Positions 36,632 to 46,317 of a DNA stretch of 64,000 nt are shown here, in pieces. The notes under the pieces were generated by a model. The model searched no databases, was not told where the DNA came from, and saw only the letters and a list, made by a program, of their open reading frames with translations. Each line of letters begins with the position of its first letter. The first letter of the stretch is position 1. Source of the DNA: Thiocapsa bogorovii (GTDB taxonomy: Bacteria; Pseudomonadota; Gammaproteobacteria; Chromatiales; Chromatiaceae); the NCBI RefSeq assembly GCF_021228795.1, contig NZ_CP089309.1:2170001-2234000 (forward strand). The letters run 5' to 3'. The position numbers and the translations under genes were made by a program.

Positions 36632-38517
36632 CGGTAGTCCCTCGGCTCGGTCGGCGGATAGACGCTCAAATCCACCTCCTGGTAGCTGAGCCGAGGCCCG
36701 TCCTCGGTGTGCTCGGCGATGGTCGTCTTCAGCCACTGGGCGTTGTTCGCGTGCCAGCGCGCGCGATACGTCTCGAACTCGGGGTCGCCTGCGAACTTCC
36801 CCTCCGGAATCGGGATCCGAAACGCGGGTTTGTAATGGGCACCGCGACACTCGTCGCGGGCCAGTGCGCCCCGGGCCACGACTCCGGCCAGCTCGATCAT
36901 GTCGCCGAGTTGACGCGCGAAGGCCAGACTCTGATTCGACCAGGTGCTCGACTCGCCGAGCCGGGCGTTGCGCAAGCGGTCCCGTAGCACCTGAAGCTCG
37001 CCGACGGCGGATTCCAGCTCCGGGTTCGAGCGCACCACACCCACCTTGGCCGTCATCAGTGCACCCAGCTCCTTCTGAATCAGATACGGCGTGTCCGCTC
37101 CATCGGCCCTCATGAGATCCGCGTTGATCGCCTGCTGGCGCGCGACCTCGGCCTGCGGGATCTCCGGAGCCAGAGACGCGCCATCGGAGGCGAGCCCCTT
37201 GAGATAGCTCACCACCGACTCTCCGGCGATGCGTCCCGAGTAGCTCGCCGACAGGAGCGAGTTAGCACCCAGTCGGTTGGCCCCGTGATAGGCGTAGTCG
37301 CACTCGCCGCAGGCATAGAGTCCGGGGATGTTGGTGGCGTGATTGCGTGGGCTGTCGGGTTGAATGCCGCCGTCGGCCGAGCGCTCGAAATCGACCCAAA
37401 GGCCGCCCATCCCGTAATGGGCCGCCGGAAAGATCTCCATCGGCTCGGTCATGGGGTCGACACCGGCGAACTTGCGATAGATCTCCAGGATGGCGCCCAG
37501 GCGCGCGCCGATGAATGCCGCATCCAGGTGCGTGAGATCGAGATAGACCCGGTCACCGCCGTCACCGCCGATGCCCAGCCCCATCTGTCGGGTCACGGTC
37601 CAGATGGCGCGCGCCGCCTCGTCGCGGGCCACCGTGTTGCCGTAGGCCGGGAAGAACTCCTCCAGAAAATAGAAGCGCTCGGACTCCGGGATGGTCTTGG
37701 GAGGTCGCCGGTCGCCGGGCGTCTTCGGCACCCAGATGCGCCCGCCCTCCCCGCGCGCCGCCTCGCTCATGAGGCGATTCTTGTCGTGCCCCATCATGGC
37801 GGTAGGATGGAACTGGAAGAACTCGGCGTTGGCCATCCAGGCACCCTGTCGGTAGCAGCGGCTCGCCGCAGCGCCGGTCGAGTTCGTCGACGTCGTGCTC
37901 TTGGGCGCATAGAGCTGGCCCATGCCGCCGCTCGCGACCACGATCGCATCGGCCGCGAAGGCTCGCACCTCCAAACTTTTCAGATCCATCGCCACGATGC
38001 CGCGACAGACGCCGTCGGCATCCAGCAGCAGGGACAGAAACTCCCACCACTCGTGCTTGACGACCTTGTCCTCGGACTCGAGTCGCCGGACCTGCTGGTC
38101 GACGCCGTAGAGGAGCTGTTGCCCCGTGCTGGCACCCGCAAAGCAGGTCCGCTTGTTCTTTACGCCGCCGAAGAGACGCTGATCGAGCAGTCCCTCGGAC
38201 GTTCGCGAGAAGGTCACGCCCATGCGCTCGAAGGTGCGGATCAGGCCGGGGGCATCCTCGCACATGGCCTTCACCGGTGGCTGATTCGCCAGATACTCGC
38301 CGCCCTTGACGGTGTCGATGATGTGCTGACGGATCGAGTCGTGCTGCCCCTTGCTGTCGAGCACGGCATTGATACCGCCCTGCGCACAGACCGAGTGGCT
38401 GCGCTTGACCTCGAAGAGCGAGAAGAGCTCGACCGGAAAGCCGGCATGGGCGATCCGCAAGGTCGCCCAGAGCCCGCCCAGGCCGCCGCCGATGACGATG
38501 ACGTTCGGCTTGCTCAT
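36628..38517 (-). CDS. sdhA: Succinate dehydrogenase/fumarate reductase flavoprotein subunit
   Basis: 629 residues from ATG 38517 (MSKPNVIVIGGGLGGLWATLRIAHAG), which gives the FAD dinucleotide fold. The covalent-FAD region is HSVCAQGGINAVLD, and the active-site part contains ARGEGGRIWVPK and the C-terminal HYGMGGLWVDF. The C-A-B gene order matches Bacillus-type enzymes. Overlaps of 4 nt couple it to sdhC and sdhB. Confidence 0.96.
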   Translation of the reverse strand: MSKPNVIVIGGGLGGLWATLRIAHAGFPVELFSLFEVKRSHSVCAQGGINAVLDSKGQHDSIRQHIIDTVKGGEYLANQPPVKAMCEDAPGLIRTFERMGVTFSRTSEGLLDQRLFGGVKNKRTCFAGASTGQQLLYGVDQQVRRLESEDKVVKHEWWEFLSLLLDADGVCRGIVAMDLKSLEVRAFAADAIVVASGGMGQLYAPKSTTSTNSTGAAASRCYRQGAWMANAEFFQFHPTAMMGHDKNRLMSEAARGEGGRIWVPKTPGDRRPPKTIPESERFYFLEEFFPAYGNTVARDEAARAIWTVTRQMGLGIGGDGGDRVYLDLTHLDAAFIGARLGAILEIYRKFAGVDPMTEPMEIFPAAHYGMGGLWVDFERSADGGIQPDSPRNHATNIPGLYACGECDYAYHGANRLGANSLLSASYSGRIAGESVVSYLKGLASDGASLAPEIPQAEVARQQAINADLMRADGADTPYLIQKELGALMTAKVGVVRSNPELESAVGELQVLRDRLRNARLGESSTWSNQSLAFARQLGDMIELAGVVARGALARDECRGAHYKPAFRIPIPEGKFAGDPEFETYRARWHANNAQWLKTTIAEHTEDGPRLSYQEVDLSVYPPTEPRDYR

Positions 38518-39146
38518 GACAGAAATCCCATCAATCCATGGATACCCATGGCCGACAACAACAGGCCGATCAGGACGCAGAACCAACCGAACAGTCTTTG
38601 CGCACGAACCGAGGTTGTGAGCCCCCAGACGATCGCCATCGAGGCGAGCCCGTTGGCCAGATGAAACACCGAGAGCGCCAGTCCGAGCAAATAGATCCCG
38701 AGCATCCAGGGTTGGGTCAACATCGCCTGCATATGGGCGAAGAGATCATCGCCCACACTCGGGTCCCAGAGTCCGGCAATCCGCGTCATCCCCACATGCA
38801 GCAACAGAAAGAGCAGGATGCCGATGCCGGAGATCCGCTGCATCCAGTACAACAGGTTGCGCGTGTAGCTGTAGCGAGCCAGCTCGGAGCGCATCTGAGC
38901 CGTGATCACCAGTCCGTAGCCTGCATGAAGGAGCAGGGGCAGTGCGATCACGAAGATCTCCATCAGGGGCAGATAATTCATACCCTTGAGCGCTGCAACG
39001 ACATGCTCGTTGTAATGCTTCGCACCGAAGCGCGACTGAGAGTTCTCCCAGAGATGGAAGATCAGGAAGGCGCCGACGGGGAGCAGACCAAGCAGGGAGT
39101 GCAGGCGACGCAGGAGAAAATGCGGATTGTCGATGGATGCGGACAT
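38514..39146 (-). CDS. sdhC: Succinate dehydrogenase cytochrome b subunit (Bacillus type)
   Basis: 210 residues from ATG 39146 (MSASIDNPHFLLRRLHSLLG). Five TM helices with His residues in RRLHSLLG, IFHLWENS, LLLHAGYG, LLHVGMT and VFHLANG could bind two b hemes, as in the single-subunit membrane anchors of Bacillus and epsilonproteobacteria (about 200 residues). It anchors SdhAB and exchanges electrons with the quinone pool. First gene of the minus-strand sdhCAB operon. Confidence 0.92.
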   Translation of the reverse strand: MSASIDNPHFLLRRLHSLLGLLPVGAFLIFHLWENSQSRFGAKHYNEHVVAALKGMNYLPLMEIFVIALPLLLHAGYGLVITAQMRSELARYSYTRNLLYWMQRISGIGILLFLLLHVGMTRIAGLWDPSVGDDLFAHMQAMLTQPWMLGIYLLGLALSVFHLANGLASMAIVWGLTTSVRAQRLFGWFCVLIGLLLSAMGIHGLMGFLS

Positions 39147-39312
39147 GGGCGAGCGGACAGCAGGAACCAGAGGCAAAGCTTACCGTGATCAGGTTGCCGA
39201 GGATCTGATCGGGCTCAGTCGAGTGTGATGTTGGTCGGTAGAACAGCGTGAGGCGGCCGGTCTTTGGTGTCGGTTGTCGGGTGTCGGCTTCCGGCCAACT
39301 TCATGAACGACC

Positions 39313-40116
39313 CTATCGACGCCCTTCGGCTGGCGGCCGGCGGACGTACGCGACCGCAGGTGGCTCCCCGGGGAGTCCGCCTTCGACCATGATCGGCTTG
39401 ATCGCATGCAGGATGTTGGCGAAGAGATGACTGTGCTCGGCCTCTTCGCGGGACAACAGGGCCTTCATGTGCTCGCGTCGGGTAGGCATGGAAAAGCAGG
39501 CCGGGCATGAGTCCAGGACGACCGGGAGCCCGGCGCGCTCGGCATAGTCCGCGGTCTGGCGCTCGCGGCAATAGACCAGCGGACGGATGATGCGCACGTC
39601 GCCTTCGCTGTTGAGATAGTGGGCCTTCATGGTGCGCAGTTGGCCACCGTGAAACAGCGACATCAGCAGACTTTCGGCCAGATCGTCGAGATGCTGGGCC
39701 AGTGCGAGCACGCCATAGCCCTGCTCGCGGCAAATGCGGTACATGATGCCGCGCTTCATGCGCGAGCAATAGGCGCAGAAGGAGTCGCCGTCCATATGCT
39801 CCTTAGCCTGATCCATCAGGGGCTGCTGCTCGTAGAACCAGGGCACGCCCAAACGTTCGTAATAGTCCTTGAGGTGCTCCGGATCGAATCCAGGTACCTG
39901 CGGATCGACGGTCAGCACCGCCAGATCGAAACGCACCGGGGCATAGGTCTGCAGATGCTTGAGGATGTGAAGGAGGGAGAGCGAATCCTTTCCGCCCGAG
40001 ACCCCGAGCAGGATGCGGTCGCCCTCGCCGATCATGCGGAAATCCGCGATGGCGCGGCCGACGAGACGCAGCAACGACTTCGGGGGTTTCGGCTGATTGC
40101 GAGTGATAGGGCTCAT
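39313..40116 (-). CDS. ttcA: tRNA 2-thiocytidine biosynthesis protein TtcA
   Basis: 267 residues from ATG 40116. The PP-loop is SGGKDS at about 42-47. Cys pairs in FCAYCSRMKRG and SCPACF provide the ligands for the [4Fe-4S] cluster that TtcA uses to thiolate C32 of certain tRNAs. The frame is open to 40464, but the upstream part overlaps the phosphoesterase and is not coding here. The 4-nt overlap with the preceding gene suggests an operon. Confidence 0.9.
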   Translation of the reverse strand: MSPITRNQPKPPKSLLRLVGRAIADFRMIGEGDRILLGVSGGKDSLSLLHILKHLQTYAPVRFDLAVLTVDPQVPGFDPEHLKDYYERLGVPWFYEQQPLMDQAKEHMDGDSFCAYCSRMKRGIMYRICREQGYGVLALAQHLDDLAESLLMSLFHGGQLRTMKAHYLNSEGDVRIIRPLVYCRERQTADYAERAGLPVVLDSCPACFSMPTRREHMKALLSREEAEHSHLFANILHAIKPIMVEGGLPGEPPAVAYVRRPPAEGRR

Positions 40117-40736
40117 GTAAGGGTCGTCTTCGCGTGCCGTACGACTTTGCGATCGAAAACCGGGGCCTTGGAACGGCGGGTTGCGAGGAAGGCGAACCGA
40201 TGGACCTCGACCTGCCAATCGGTCTCGCCGGCAATCAAGAGCAGGCAGGAAGGCCCGCCGTAGGTTCGGGTCCGGCCGGCAGCACCCGGATTCAAAACCC
40301 AGGGCACCGTGTCCATGTCCAGAACAAGCCGATGGCTGTGCCCGTAGACGATCGCCCGTGCCATCGGGAAGCGGGCGCGTAGACGCGCATGCCGGTCGCG
40401 CGCCGGACCCTGATGGCCGTGGATCACGACTAAGCACCCACCCGGCAGCGCGAGCTCGAGCCATTCCGGAAGCTGGCGCAAGAGGTCATGATCGCGCTCC
40501 GGCCATCGGCGCGAGACATCGTTGTTGCCGAAGACGGCGAACACGCGTCCGAGACCGGGCTGCATCCGGGCCAGGATGTCGGCATTGCCGATATCCCCGC
40601 CATGGATCGCCAGATCGCAGGTCGTGACCATGTGTTCGACACGCGCGTCGAGGTGTCCGTGCGTGTCGGACAGGATCGCGAGGCGCAGTCTGCGGCCGGG
40701 TATCCGAGCAATCACCCCCGCAGCACCGGAGCCCAT
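40113..40736 (-). CDS. Metallophosphoesterase (YfcE/MJ0936-type)
   Basis: 207 residues. Metal-binding motifs are in order: SDTHGHLD (about 23-30), HGGDIGNAD (about 44), FGNND (about 68), HGHQGP (about 105) and GHSHR (about 131). Such enzymes are Mn2+-dependent phosphodiesterases. The C-terminal 25 residues are basic and not part of the fold. It is transcribed towards ttcA with a 4-nt overlap. Confidence 0.88.
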   Translation of the reverse strand: MGSGAAGVIARIPGRRLRLAILSDTHGHLDARVEHMVTTCDLAIHGGDIGNADILARMQPGLGRVFAVFGNNDVSRRWPERDHDLLRQLPEWLELALPGGCLVVIHGHQGPARDRHARLRARFPMARAIVYGHSHRLVLDMDTVPWVLNPGAAGRTRTYGGPSCLLLIAGETDWQVEVHRFAFLATRRSKAPVFDRKVVRHAKTTLT

Positions 40737-40740
40737 CGCC

Positions 40741-41739
40741 CTACTCCATGGTCAACGCGAGCTTTCCGGTCACATGACCCGTCTCGAGACGCTTATGCGC
40801 CTCCTGAACTTGCTTAAGCGGGAAGGTCTCCGAGACATGGATATGCAGGTCGCCCCGGTCGATCAGCTTGGCGCAGCGGCGCAGGATCTCGCCCTGATGG
40901 GTTCGTGCCCGCGGCAGATCCCGAAGCATCGGGGTCAGCATGAGCTCCAGGCTGATGCGCAGATTGCGCACCCGCGCCTCCTTCAGATCCAGGTCGGGCC
41001 CGGGATCCAGAATCGTCACCAAGTCCCCGTAGTGCGCCATCGCCGGGACGGTCTTGCGGAAGACATCCGGGCCGACGGTATCCAGCGCGATATCCACGCC
41101 CTGCCCTTCGCTCCACTCCATCACGGATTCGACGAGGTCCTCTTCCTTGTAGTTGATGCAATACTCGGCGCCGAGCGCATGGACGAAATCGGCCTTCTCC
41201 GAGTTGCTGACGGTCGTGCAGACGCGCGCACCGGCCGCCTTGGCGAGCTGGATCGCGACATGCCCGACCCCGCCTGCGCCACCGTGGATCAGAACCCGCT
41301 GCCCCTCGGCCAAACGCGCCCGGTCGTGCAGGGACTCCCAGGCCGTGAGCAGCACCAGCGGCGCCGCGGCGGCCTCGACGAACCCGATTTCGCGCGGCTT
41401 GGCCTGAGCCAGATGGTTGTCGAGCAGGATATACTCCGCATAGTTGCCGACCGGACCACCGAGCCCGCCCCAGCAGAACCAGACCTCGTCGCCCGGCTTG
41501 AAGCGCGTGACCGCCTCGCCCGCAGCCTCGACCACGCCGGCCCCGTCGCAGCCCAAGACCGCCGGCAACCCGTTCGGCACCAGGGGACCGTTGCTGCGGA
41601 TCTTGGTATCCACCGGATTCACACCGGCGGCCTTGAGCCGAACCAGGATGTCGTCCGGCCCGCCGATCTCGGGACGAGGCCGATCGACCAGTTGCAGGAC
41701 GGCCGGCCCGCCGGTCTCGCGCATCTCGATTGCCTTCAT
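40741..41739 (-). CDS. Zinc-type/quinone oxidoreductase (MDR superfamily)
   Basis: 332 residues. The N-terminal GroES-like domain (KAAGVNPVDTKIRSNG) is followed by a Rossmann fold with HGGAGGVGHVAIQLAK. The catalytic zinc Cys/His set of alcohol dehydrogenases is absent, placing it in the zeta-crystallin-like NADPH:quinone reductase group. Natural substrate unknown. It starts 4 bp upstream of the phosphoesterase gene in the same direction. Confidence 0.87.
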   Translation of the reverse strand: MKAIEMRETGGPAVLQLVDRPRPEIGGPDDILVRLKAAGVNPVDTKIRSNGPLVPNGLPAVLGCDGAGVVEAAGEAVTRFKPGDEVWFCWGGLGGPVGNYAEYILLDNHLAQAKPREIGFVEAAAAPLVLLTAWESLHDRARLAEGQRVLIHGGAGGVGHVAIQLAKAAGARVCTTVSNSEKADFVHALGAEYCINYKEEDLVESVMEWSEGQGVDIALDTVGPDVFRKTVPAMAHYGDLVTILDPGPDLDLKEARVRNLRISLELMLTPMLRDLPRARTHQGEILRRCAKLIDRGDLHIHVSETFPLKQVQEAHKRLETGHVTGKLALTME

Positions 41740-41905
41740 GGACGTTTCACCTCGTGTCGTAAGTCTTCTGAATCCACTACCGACGGCAGCGCTCGGGGCA
41801 TGCTAGCCCCATCGACAGGTTCGGCACAATCCGAGGAACCGGCCGAAAGCACGGCCGGAACCGAGCCCTGCCCTGATCGCCAGCCATCACACCGGAGTAC
41901 CCAGC

Positions 41906-43480
41906 ATGTCCAGCACGGCCAAGACCAAGCACCCGAAACCGCCTTTGATCGTGCGCAACGCTCGCGTGAAAGACATCCCCCACATCCGCGGCCTGGTTTC
42001 GCGCGTCTATCAAGCCAGCGGCATGGGAACCTATTCGCGGGCCATGCTTCTCGGCCAGATCCACAACTTCCCCGAAGGGCAGTTCGTCGCGGAATACGAG
42101 GGTGCCATCGTCGGCTACTGCGCCACCTTCCTGATCAACGGCGACGTGGCTCTCAAGCCGCACACCTGGAACGAGATCACCGGGGGCGGCTACGCCTCGC
42201 GTCACGATCCGAACGGGGACTATCTCTACGGCATGGAGGTCTGCGTGGACCCCGATTATCGCGGGTTGCGGCTGGGCCAGCGCCTCTACGACGAACGCAA
42301 GAAGCTGGCCCGCTCCTGGGACGTCAAAGGCATCGTCTTCGGCGGGCGCATCCCCTCGCTCGGCAAACGCCTGCGGCGTTACGGGACTCCGGATGCCTAT
42401 CTCGAGGAGGTCAAGGCGAACCGATTGCGGGATCCGGTCCTGACCTTCCAGATGCGTAACGGCTTCGAGGTCTTGGGGCTGTTGCCGCGCTACCTGCCCG
42501 AGGACAAGGAATCCGAGGGATACGCGGTTCACTTGGTCTGGCGCAATCCCAATGCACCGGACGAGAAGGAAGAGCAGCGCGCCAAGAGCTACGGAGGCCG
42601 GTTACCCGACACCGTACGCGTCGCGACCGTTCAGTACATGCAACGCCGGGTCGGCTCGTTCGAAGAGTTCACCGATCTGGTGCGCTACTTCGTCGACGTC
42701 ACCGCCGACTATCGGGCGGACTTCGTCGTTTTTCCCGAGCTCTTCACCCTGCAGCTACTTTCGATGGAGGATCAGGAGCTCTCGCCCGCCGAGTCCATCG
42801 AGGCCCTGACGAAGTACACCGAGCCGCTCAAAGAGGCGCTGCGCGACATGGCCGTGCGCTACAACATCAACATCATCGGCGGCTCACACCCGACGCGGAT
42901 GCCCAACGGCCGAGTCGAAAACATCTGCTACGTCTGTCTGCGCAGCGGCGAGGTTCATGAGCAACCCAAGATCCACCCGACTCCGAACGAGGTCTACTGG
43001 TGGAACATTGAGGGCGGTCATTCGCTGAACGCCATCGAGACCGACTGCGGCCCCATCGGTGTCCTGATCTGCTACGACGCCGAGTTTCCGGAGCTTGGCC
43101 GCCATCTCGCCGACCAGGGTGCAAACATCATCTTCGTGCCCTTCTGCACCGACGAGCGACAGTCCTATCTGCGGGTACGCTACTGCGCCCAGGCACGCGC
43201 AATCGAGAACCAGTGCTACATCGCCATGTCCGGCAATGTCGGCAACCTGCCGAAGGTCCACAACATGGACATCCAGTACGCACAAAGCTGCATCCTCACA
43301 CCCTGCGACTTCCCCTTCGCGCGCGACGGTGTCGCCGCCGATACCACGCCGAATGTCGAGACCGTGGCCTTCGCGGATCTGCGCCTGGAGGCCCTGCGCG
43401 CCGCCCGCAACTCGGGCACGGTGCAGAACCTGAAGGACCGCCGGCACGACCTCTATACAACCGTGTGGCGGGAACGCTGA
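41906..43480 (+). CDS. GNAT acetyltransferase-nitrilase fusion protein
   Basis: 524 residues. Residues 1-205 are a GNAT domain (EVCVDPDYRGLRLGQRLYDERK carries the acetyl-CoA loop). Residues 230-520 are a carbon-nitrogen hydrolase domain with the Glu-Lys-Cys triad: FPELF, KIHPTPNE and LICYDAEFPEL. The linker is short. Fusions of this type are known in proteobacteria; the substrate is undetermined. It is divergent from the quinone oxidoreductase gene. Confidence 0.9.
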   Translation: MSSTAKTKHPKPPLIVRNARVKDIPHIRGLVSRVYQASGMGTYSRAMLLGQIHNFPEGQFVAEYEGAIVGYCATFLINGDVALKPHTWNEITGGGYASRHDPNGDYLYGMEVCVDPDYRGLRLGQRLYDERKKLARSWDVKGIVFGGRIPSLGKRLRRYGTPDAYLEEVKANRLRDPVLTFQMRNGFEVLGLLPRYLPEDKESEGYAVHLVWRNPNAPDEKEEQRAKSYGGRLPDTVRVATVQYMQRRVGSFEEFTDLVRYFVDVTADYRADFVVFPELFTLQLLSMEDQELSPAESIEALTKYTEPLKEALRDMAVRYNINIIGGSHPTRMPNGRVENICYVCLRSGEVHEQPKIHPTPNEVYWWNIEGGHSLNAIETDCGPIGVLICYDAEFPELGRHLADQGANIIFVPFCTDERQSYLRVRYCAQARAIENQCYIAMSGNVGNLPKVHNMDIQYAQSCILTPCDFPFARDGVAADTTPNVETVAFADLRLEALRAARNSGTVQNLKDRRHDLYTTVWRER

Positions 43481-44167
43481 GGGCCGGGGTCGAGGATCAA
43501 GCGTGCAGACCGCAATCGCGCTCGAGCTGAAAGATGCGGGTCCGCTCCGCCCGGCCGCGCTCGACGTTTGCTTTACGCCGCGCAGTCGAGCCGACGCTAT
43601 CGATCGAGGACACGATCGCGCGTTACCTTGCCGATCGGCCCCCGCAGCTCTATCGCGGGGGGCCTGAGCGCGGCGGCCGGGATCAGGACATCACCGCTCA
43701 GGGAATCACCGCCGCCTTGATCTGCTCCGCGGTCAGCGCCCGGGCGCGCATTCGAAGACGAAGCGCATGGGATAGTCACGCGGAAATTAGCCGCCTCGCG
43801 GGGCCAAGCGGCGGTGTTGACCTCGAACATGTCGGGGGGTGTCGAGTAGGCACAGGCTCGCCTCGCACGCCGATAGGCAGCCGCTCCGTACCGCACCGCA
43901 CTCGCACCCGGTCGTCGTCACGGGAGTGCATGCCATTTCCATGCAATAGCAAAAGGTAATCACGCAACATCGCAAGCTTGACGTATTCTCTCGATTGCCC
44001 CATTTTTCTACTGTGTACTTGAGACTCGCGAATAGATGATCGATTTTGTTGGGATCGGACTCCGGAAGGAAGACTTCCCTTCCTTAGAAGATTCAGAATC
44101 CTCTGCAGACCTACCCAATTGTTCGGATGCCGACCCCTTCCATGCGGATCCGGCATGAGCCGACACA
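43481..44167. other. Gap without a supported gene
   Basis: 687 bp. The first half is GC-rich and holds only overlapping short frames. A minus-strand frame at 43597-43896 contains a protein-like stretch (FEVNTAAWPREAANFRVTIP) and could be a decayed gene, but I cannot name a family. The second half (about 43960-44150) is AT-richer and may carry the promoter of the next gene. Confidence 0.5.
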
Positions 44168-44668
44168 ATGATCGAACCTACCGCAACCCCTGAAGCGCGA
44201 TTGCTCATGTCGACCATCAGGCATCGACTGAGGTCTTCGAACGAAGATCGCGAGGAGGCCTGGTTTCGCAATCACGGGCGCCGCTTCGCATCGCGGCGAT
44301 TTGTTGTTTTCGGGTGGGCCTTGACTGCCGTCTCGTTCGCCGGAGACTGCTTCGGTGCGGACGTGCGGCTCACCTGGAACCCGGTGAATGATCCACGAGC
44401 AGCGAGATACCAGGTCCATTTCGGGCAAACGAGCCGGACATACGCAGGCTCGCTGGATACAACGCAAACGACCGTCGTCATCAATGGCCTTACCCCCGGA
44501 CAGCTCCACTATTTCGCCGTACGTGCCTGTACGCAAGACGGCCGAGTATGCAGTGAATTCTCGAACGAGGTGATTGCCGCCATCGCGGCTGACGGCGAAG
44601 CGCTTCCGGTTGAGCCGTGCTGGGCGTGCCTACCGAATCAAGGAGGCTGGCGCATACTGTTGAAATGA
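44168..44668 (+). CDS. Exported fibronectin type III domain protein
   Basis: 166 residues, with an internal start possible at 44207. A signal-like helix (VVFGWALTAVSFAGDCFGA) is followed by one Fn3-type beta-sandwich: VRLTWNPVNDPRAARYQVHFG, then TTVVINGLTPGQLHYFAVRA and SEFSNEV. Such domains usually bind other proteins or polysaccharide at the surface. The last 20 residues (EPCWACLPNQGG) contain a Cys pair. The neighbours are also small exported proteins. Confidence 0.7.
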   Translation: MIEPTATPEARLLMSTIRHRLRSSNEDREEAWFRNHGRRFASRRFVVFGWALTAVSFAGDCFGADVRLTWNPVNDPRAARYQVHFGQTSRTYAGSLDTTQTTVVINGLTPGQLHYFAVRACTQDGRVCSEFSNEVIAAIAADGEALPVEPCWACLPNQGGWRILLK

Positions 44669-44766
44669 GTTCGGATTGCCACGCGGCCGCGGCGTTCCGA
44701 ATGTGTTCAAGCGCACTCTAAGACTCCGCCGGCATTCTCACGATACAAGCTCGGCGCCTTGACGTT

Positions 44767-45351
44767 ATGACCTTTCGATATAACCTGCTCGTGGTGGTCG
44801 CAGCGGTGACTGCGGCTCTGGCTCTAACCCCGGACGAGCAGGGACGAATGCTGTCGCAACCGAGCGAACATGAGCGGATCTTATCTCTGGACGATGGGCC
44901 GCCTGCCGACGGAAAGACGCCCGGTCCCGCCACCGCGGCCGTGCCTTCGGTGACTCACGAGACATTCCGCTCGGATGCGAAGAGCGTAGGAATGGCCCGG
45001 ATGACAGGCCGAGTCGAACGGCGACGCGGTCACGGCATCAGTGATCCGATCCCCGTTGAAGAAACCGGGCTAGTGACCAGGCCCGAAGTGGTGGATATCG
45101 GGGAACTCCTCGACGCCGATGCGCTCTCCGCCGAGTCGGCTGACGCTCGGGAATCCATGCCAATTCAGATCGGCGGGATCATCGACGCGAACGATACTGA
45201 TGTTTGGTATCTTTCCGAAACATCCGTCGAGGTCATCGAGATCGGCGCCCGGCTCGACGCCGATTTTCCATGGCCGGAACACACTCAGGAACGGGAGCCC
45301 GTGGACATCGGGCCACCAATCGAGCCCGAAGGACTCGGCACCTTGTTTTGA
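44767..45351 (+). CDS. Hypothetical exported protein with a repeated I-G-x-x-L-D-A-D motif
   Basis: 194 residues. The N-terminus has a hydrophobic stretch (YNLLVVVAAVTAALAL) that could be a signal peptide or anchor. The C-terminal half repeats a short motif four times with 23-26 residue spacing: VDIGELLDADA, IQIGGIIDAND, IEIGARLDADF and VDIGPPIEPEG. The linkers are acidic. I know of no family with this pattern. It lies in a run of three small exported proteins. Confidence 0.55.
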   Translation: MTFRYNLLVVVAAVTAALALTPDEQGRMLSQPSEHERILSLDDGPPADGKTPGPATAAVPSVTHETFRSDAKSVGMARMTGRVERRRGHGISDPIPVEETGLVTRPEVVDIGELLDADALSAESADARESMPIQIGGIIDANDTDVWYLSETSVEVIEIGARLDADFPWPEHTQEREPVDIGPPIEPEGLGTLF

Positions 45352-45486
45352 GGCGATGGTCCTGCGGGTTTCGGTGCGAAACCCGAGCGCGTCGGCCGCC
45401 GTTTACACCTATCCGGTATACGGCCCGACCCACAGCACCATCTGCTCCTCAATGTCTTCAAACGTGGAAGAATGCCGGGGGCACCG

Positions 45487-45861
45487 ATGAATTTTGTTTC
45501 GATCACCAGGAAAGCAGTCGTCGCTGCAAGCCTGCTTAGCATTTTGTCCAGCAGCGCGGTCTTCGCGGCCGAGGCCATGATTTCGGCCCAGGTCAATCGG
45601 GTTTTGATCTCGGCCGACAGCGCTTACGGGGGCTGCATGGCCGCCCTGAGTGCCGATCCCCAGGACGTCTTGCCGGCGTGCCTCGCCGACTGGGTGAGCT
45701 TCAGCTGCAGCGGTCACTTCACGGATGCGGTCCGCGGGTTTCGGATGTTGGACCAAGCACAGCTCGCCCTCGCCACCAACAAGAGTGTCCTGGTCGCGGT
45801 GGACGACAGTCGCCGCCACAATGGCTATTGTTTCGCGTCTCGCATCGATGTGATCCGATGA
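45487..45861 (+). CDS. Small exported cysteine-containing protein
   Basis: 124 residues from ATG 45487 (MNFVSITRKAVVAASLLSIL), giving a clear Sec signal peptide ending near SSAVFA; an in-frame ATG at 45472 adds five residues. The mature part has four Cys (GGCMAAL, PACLADW, FSCSGHF, GYCFAS), likely paired as two disulfides in the periplasm. Family not recognised. Confidence 0.7.
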   Translation: MNFVSITRKAVVAASLLSILSSSAVFAAEAMISAQVNRVLISADSAYGGCMAALSADPQDVLPACLADWVSFSCSGHFTDAVRGFRMLDQAQLALATNKSVLVAVDDSRRHNGYCFASRIDVIR

Positions 45862-45921
45862 AGCGGGTTGGATGAGCTCCGATTGCTTCGGGCGACTCCA
45901 AGCGCTTCGGCCTGATACCGA

Positions 45922-46269
45922 TCAGGACGTCAGCAGAAACGCAGTCTCGTCTACCGGAAGCACCTGAAATAGCGTTGGGACAGGCACGCTGCCGATGGCG
46001 CAGACCTTGCCCAGATCGTTGTACAGCAGATCGGTAATCATGAGGCTTTCGGCCCGGTCCTTCGTGCTTTGGCGCAGAGATTCCGCGAGCATCCGATCCT
46101 CGGCGGAATGACTCCGCGGCCTGGTCTCTATGATCAGCCTGATCTCGGCCCGCTCGCCGCGCACTCGCAGGAAACGCTCGGGCGAGGAGCAAAGGATCCG
46201 GCAGTCCGGTGTCTCGCGATAGGCCCGAAACGGCGCAGGATTCAGCCGCCGAAGGGCCTTGTACGCCTG
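45922..46269 (-). pseudogene. Fragment of a chorismate-binding enzyme (pabB/trpE-like)
   Basis: The minus strand reads about 115 codons: QAYKALRRLNPAPFRAY, then ILCSSPERFLRVRGERAEI, RPRSHSAEDRML and STKDRAESLMITDLLYNDLGKVC, ending at a stop just after the PVPTLFQV block. These are the conserved central blocks of aminodeoxychorismate synthase/anthranilate synthase component I. The N-terminal two thirds and the last catalytic blocks are missing, so it is non-functional. It ends against a methyltransferase fragment on the other strand. Confidence 0.75.
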
Positions 46270-46317
46270 TCAGGCGGCGCGCCCTTTTTCGGGAATAACC
46301 CATGAGCGCACGGCATG

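Noticed and set aside
43597-43896. Minus-strand open frame as a gene
   Set aside because: A short stretch looks protein-like, but there is no ribosome-binding site, no family and no clear start.
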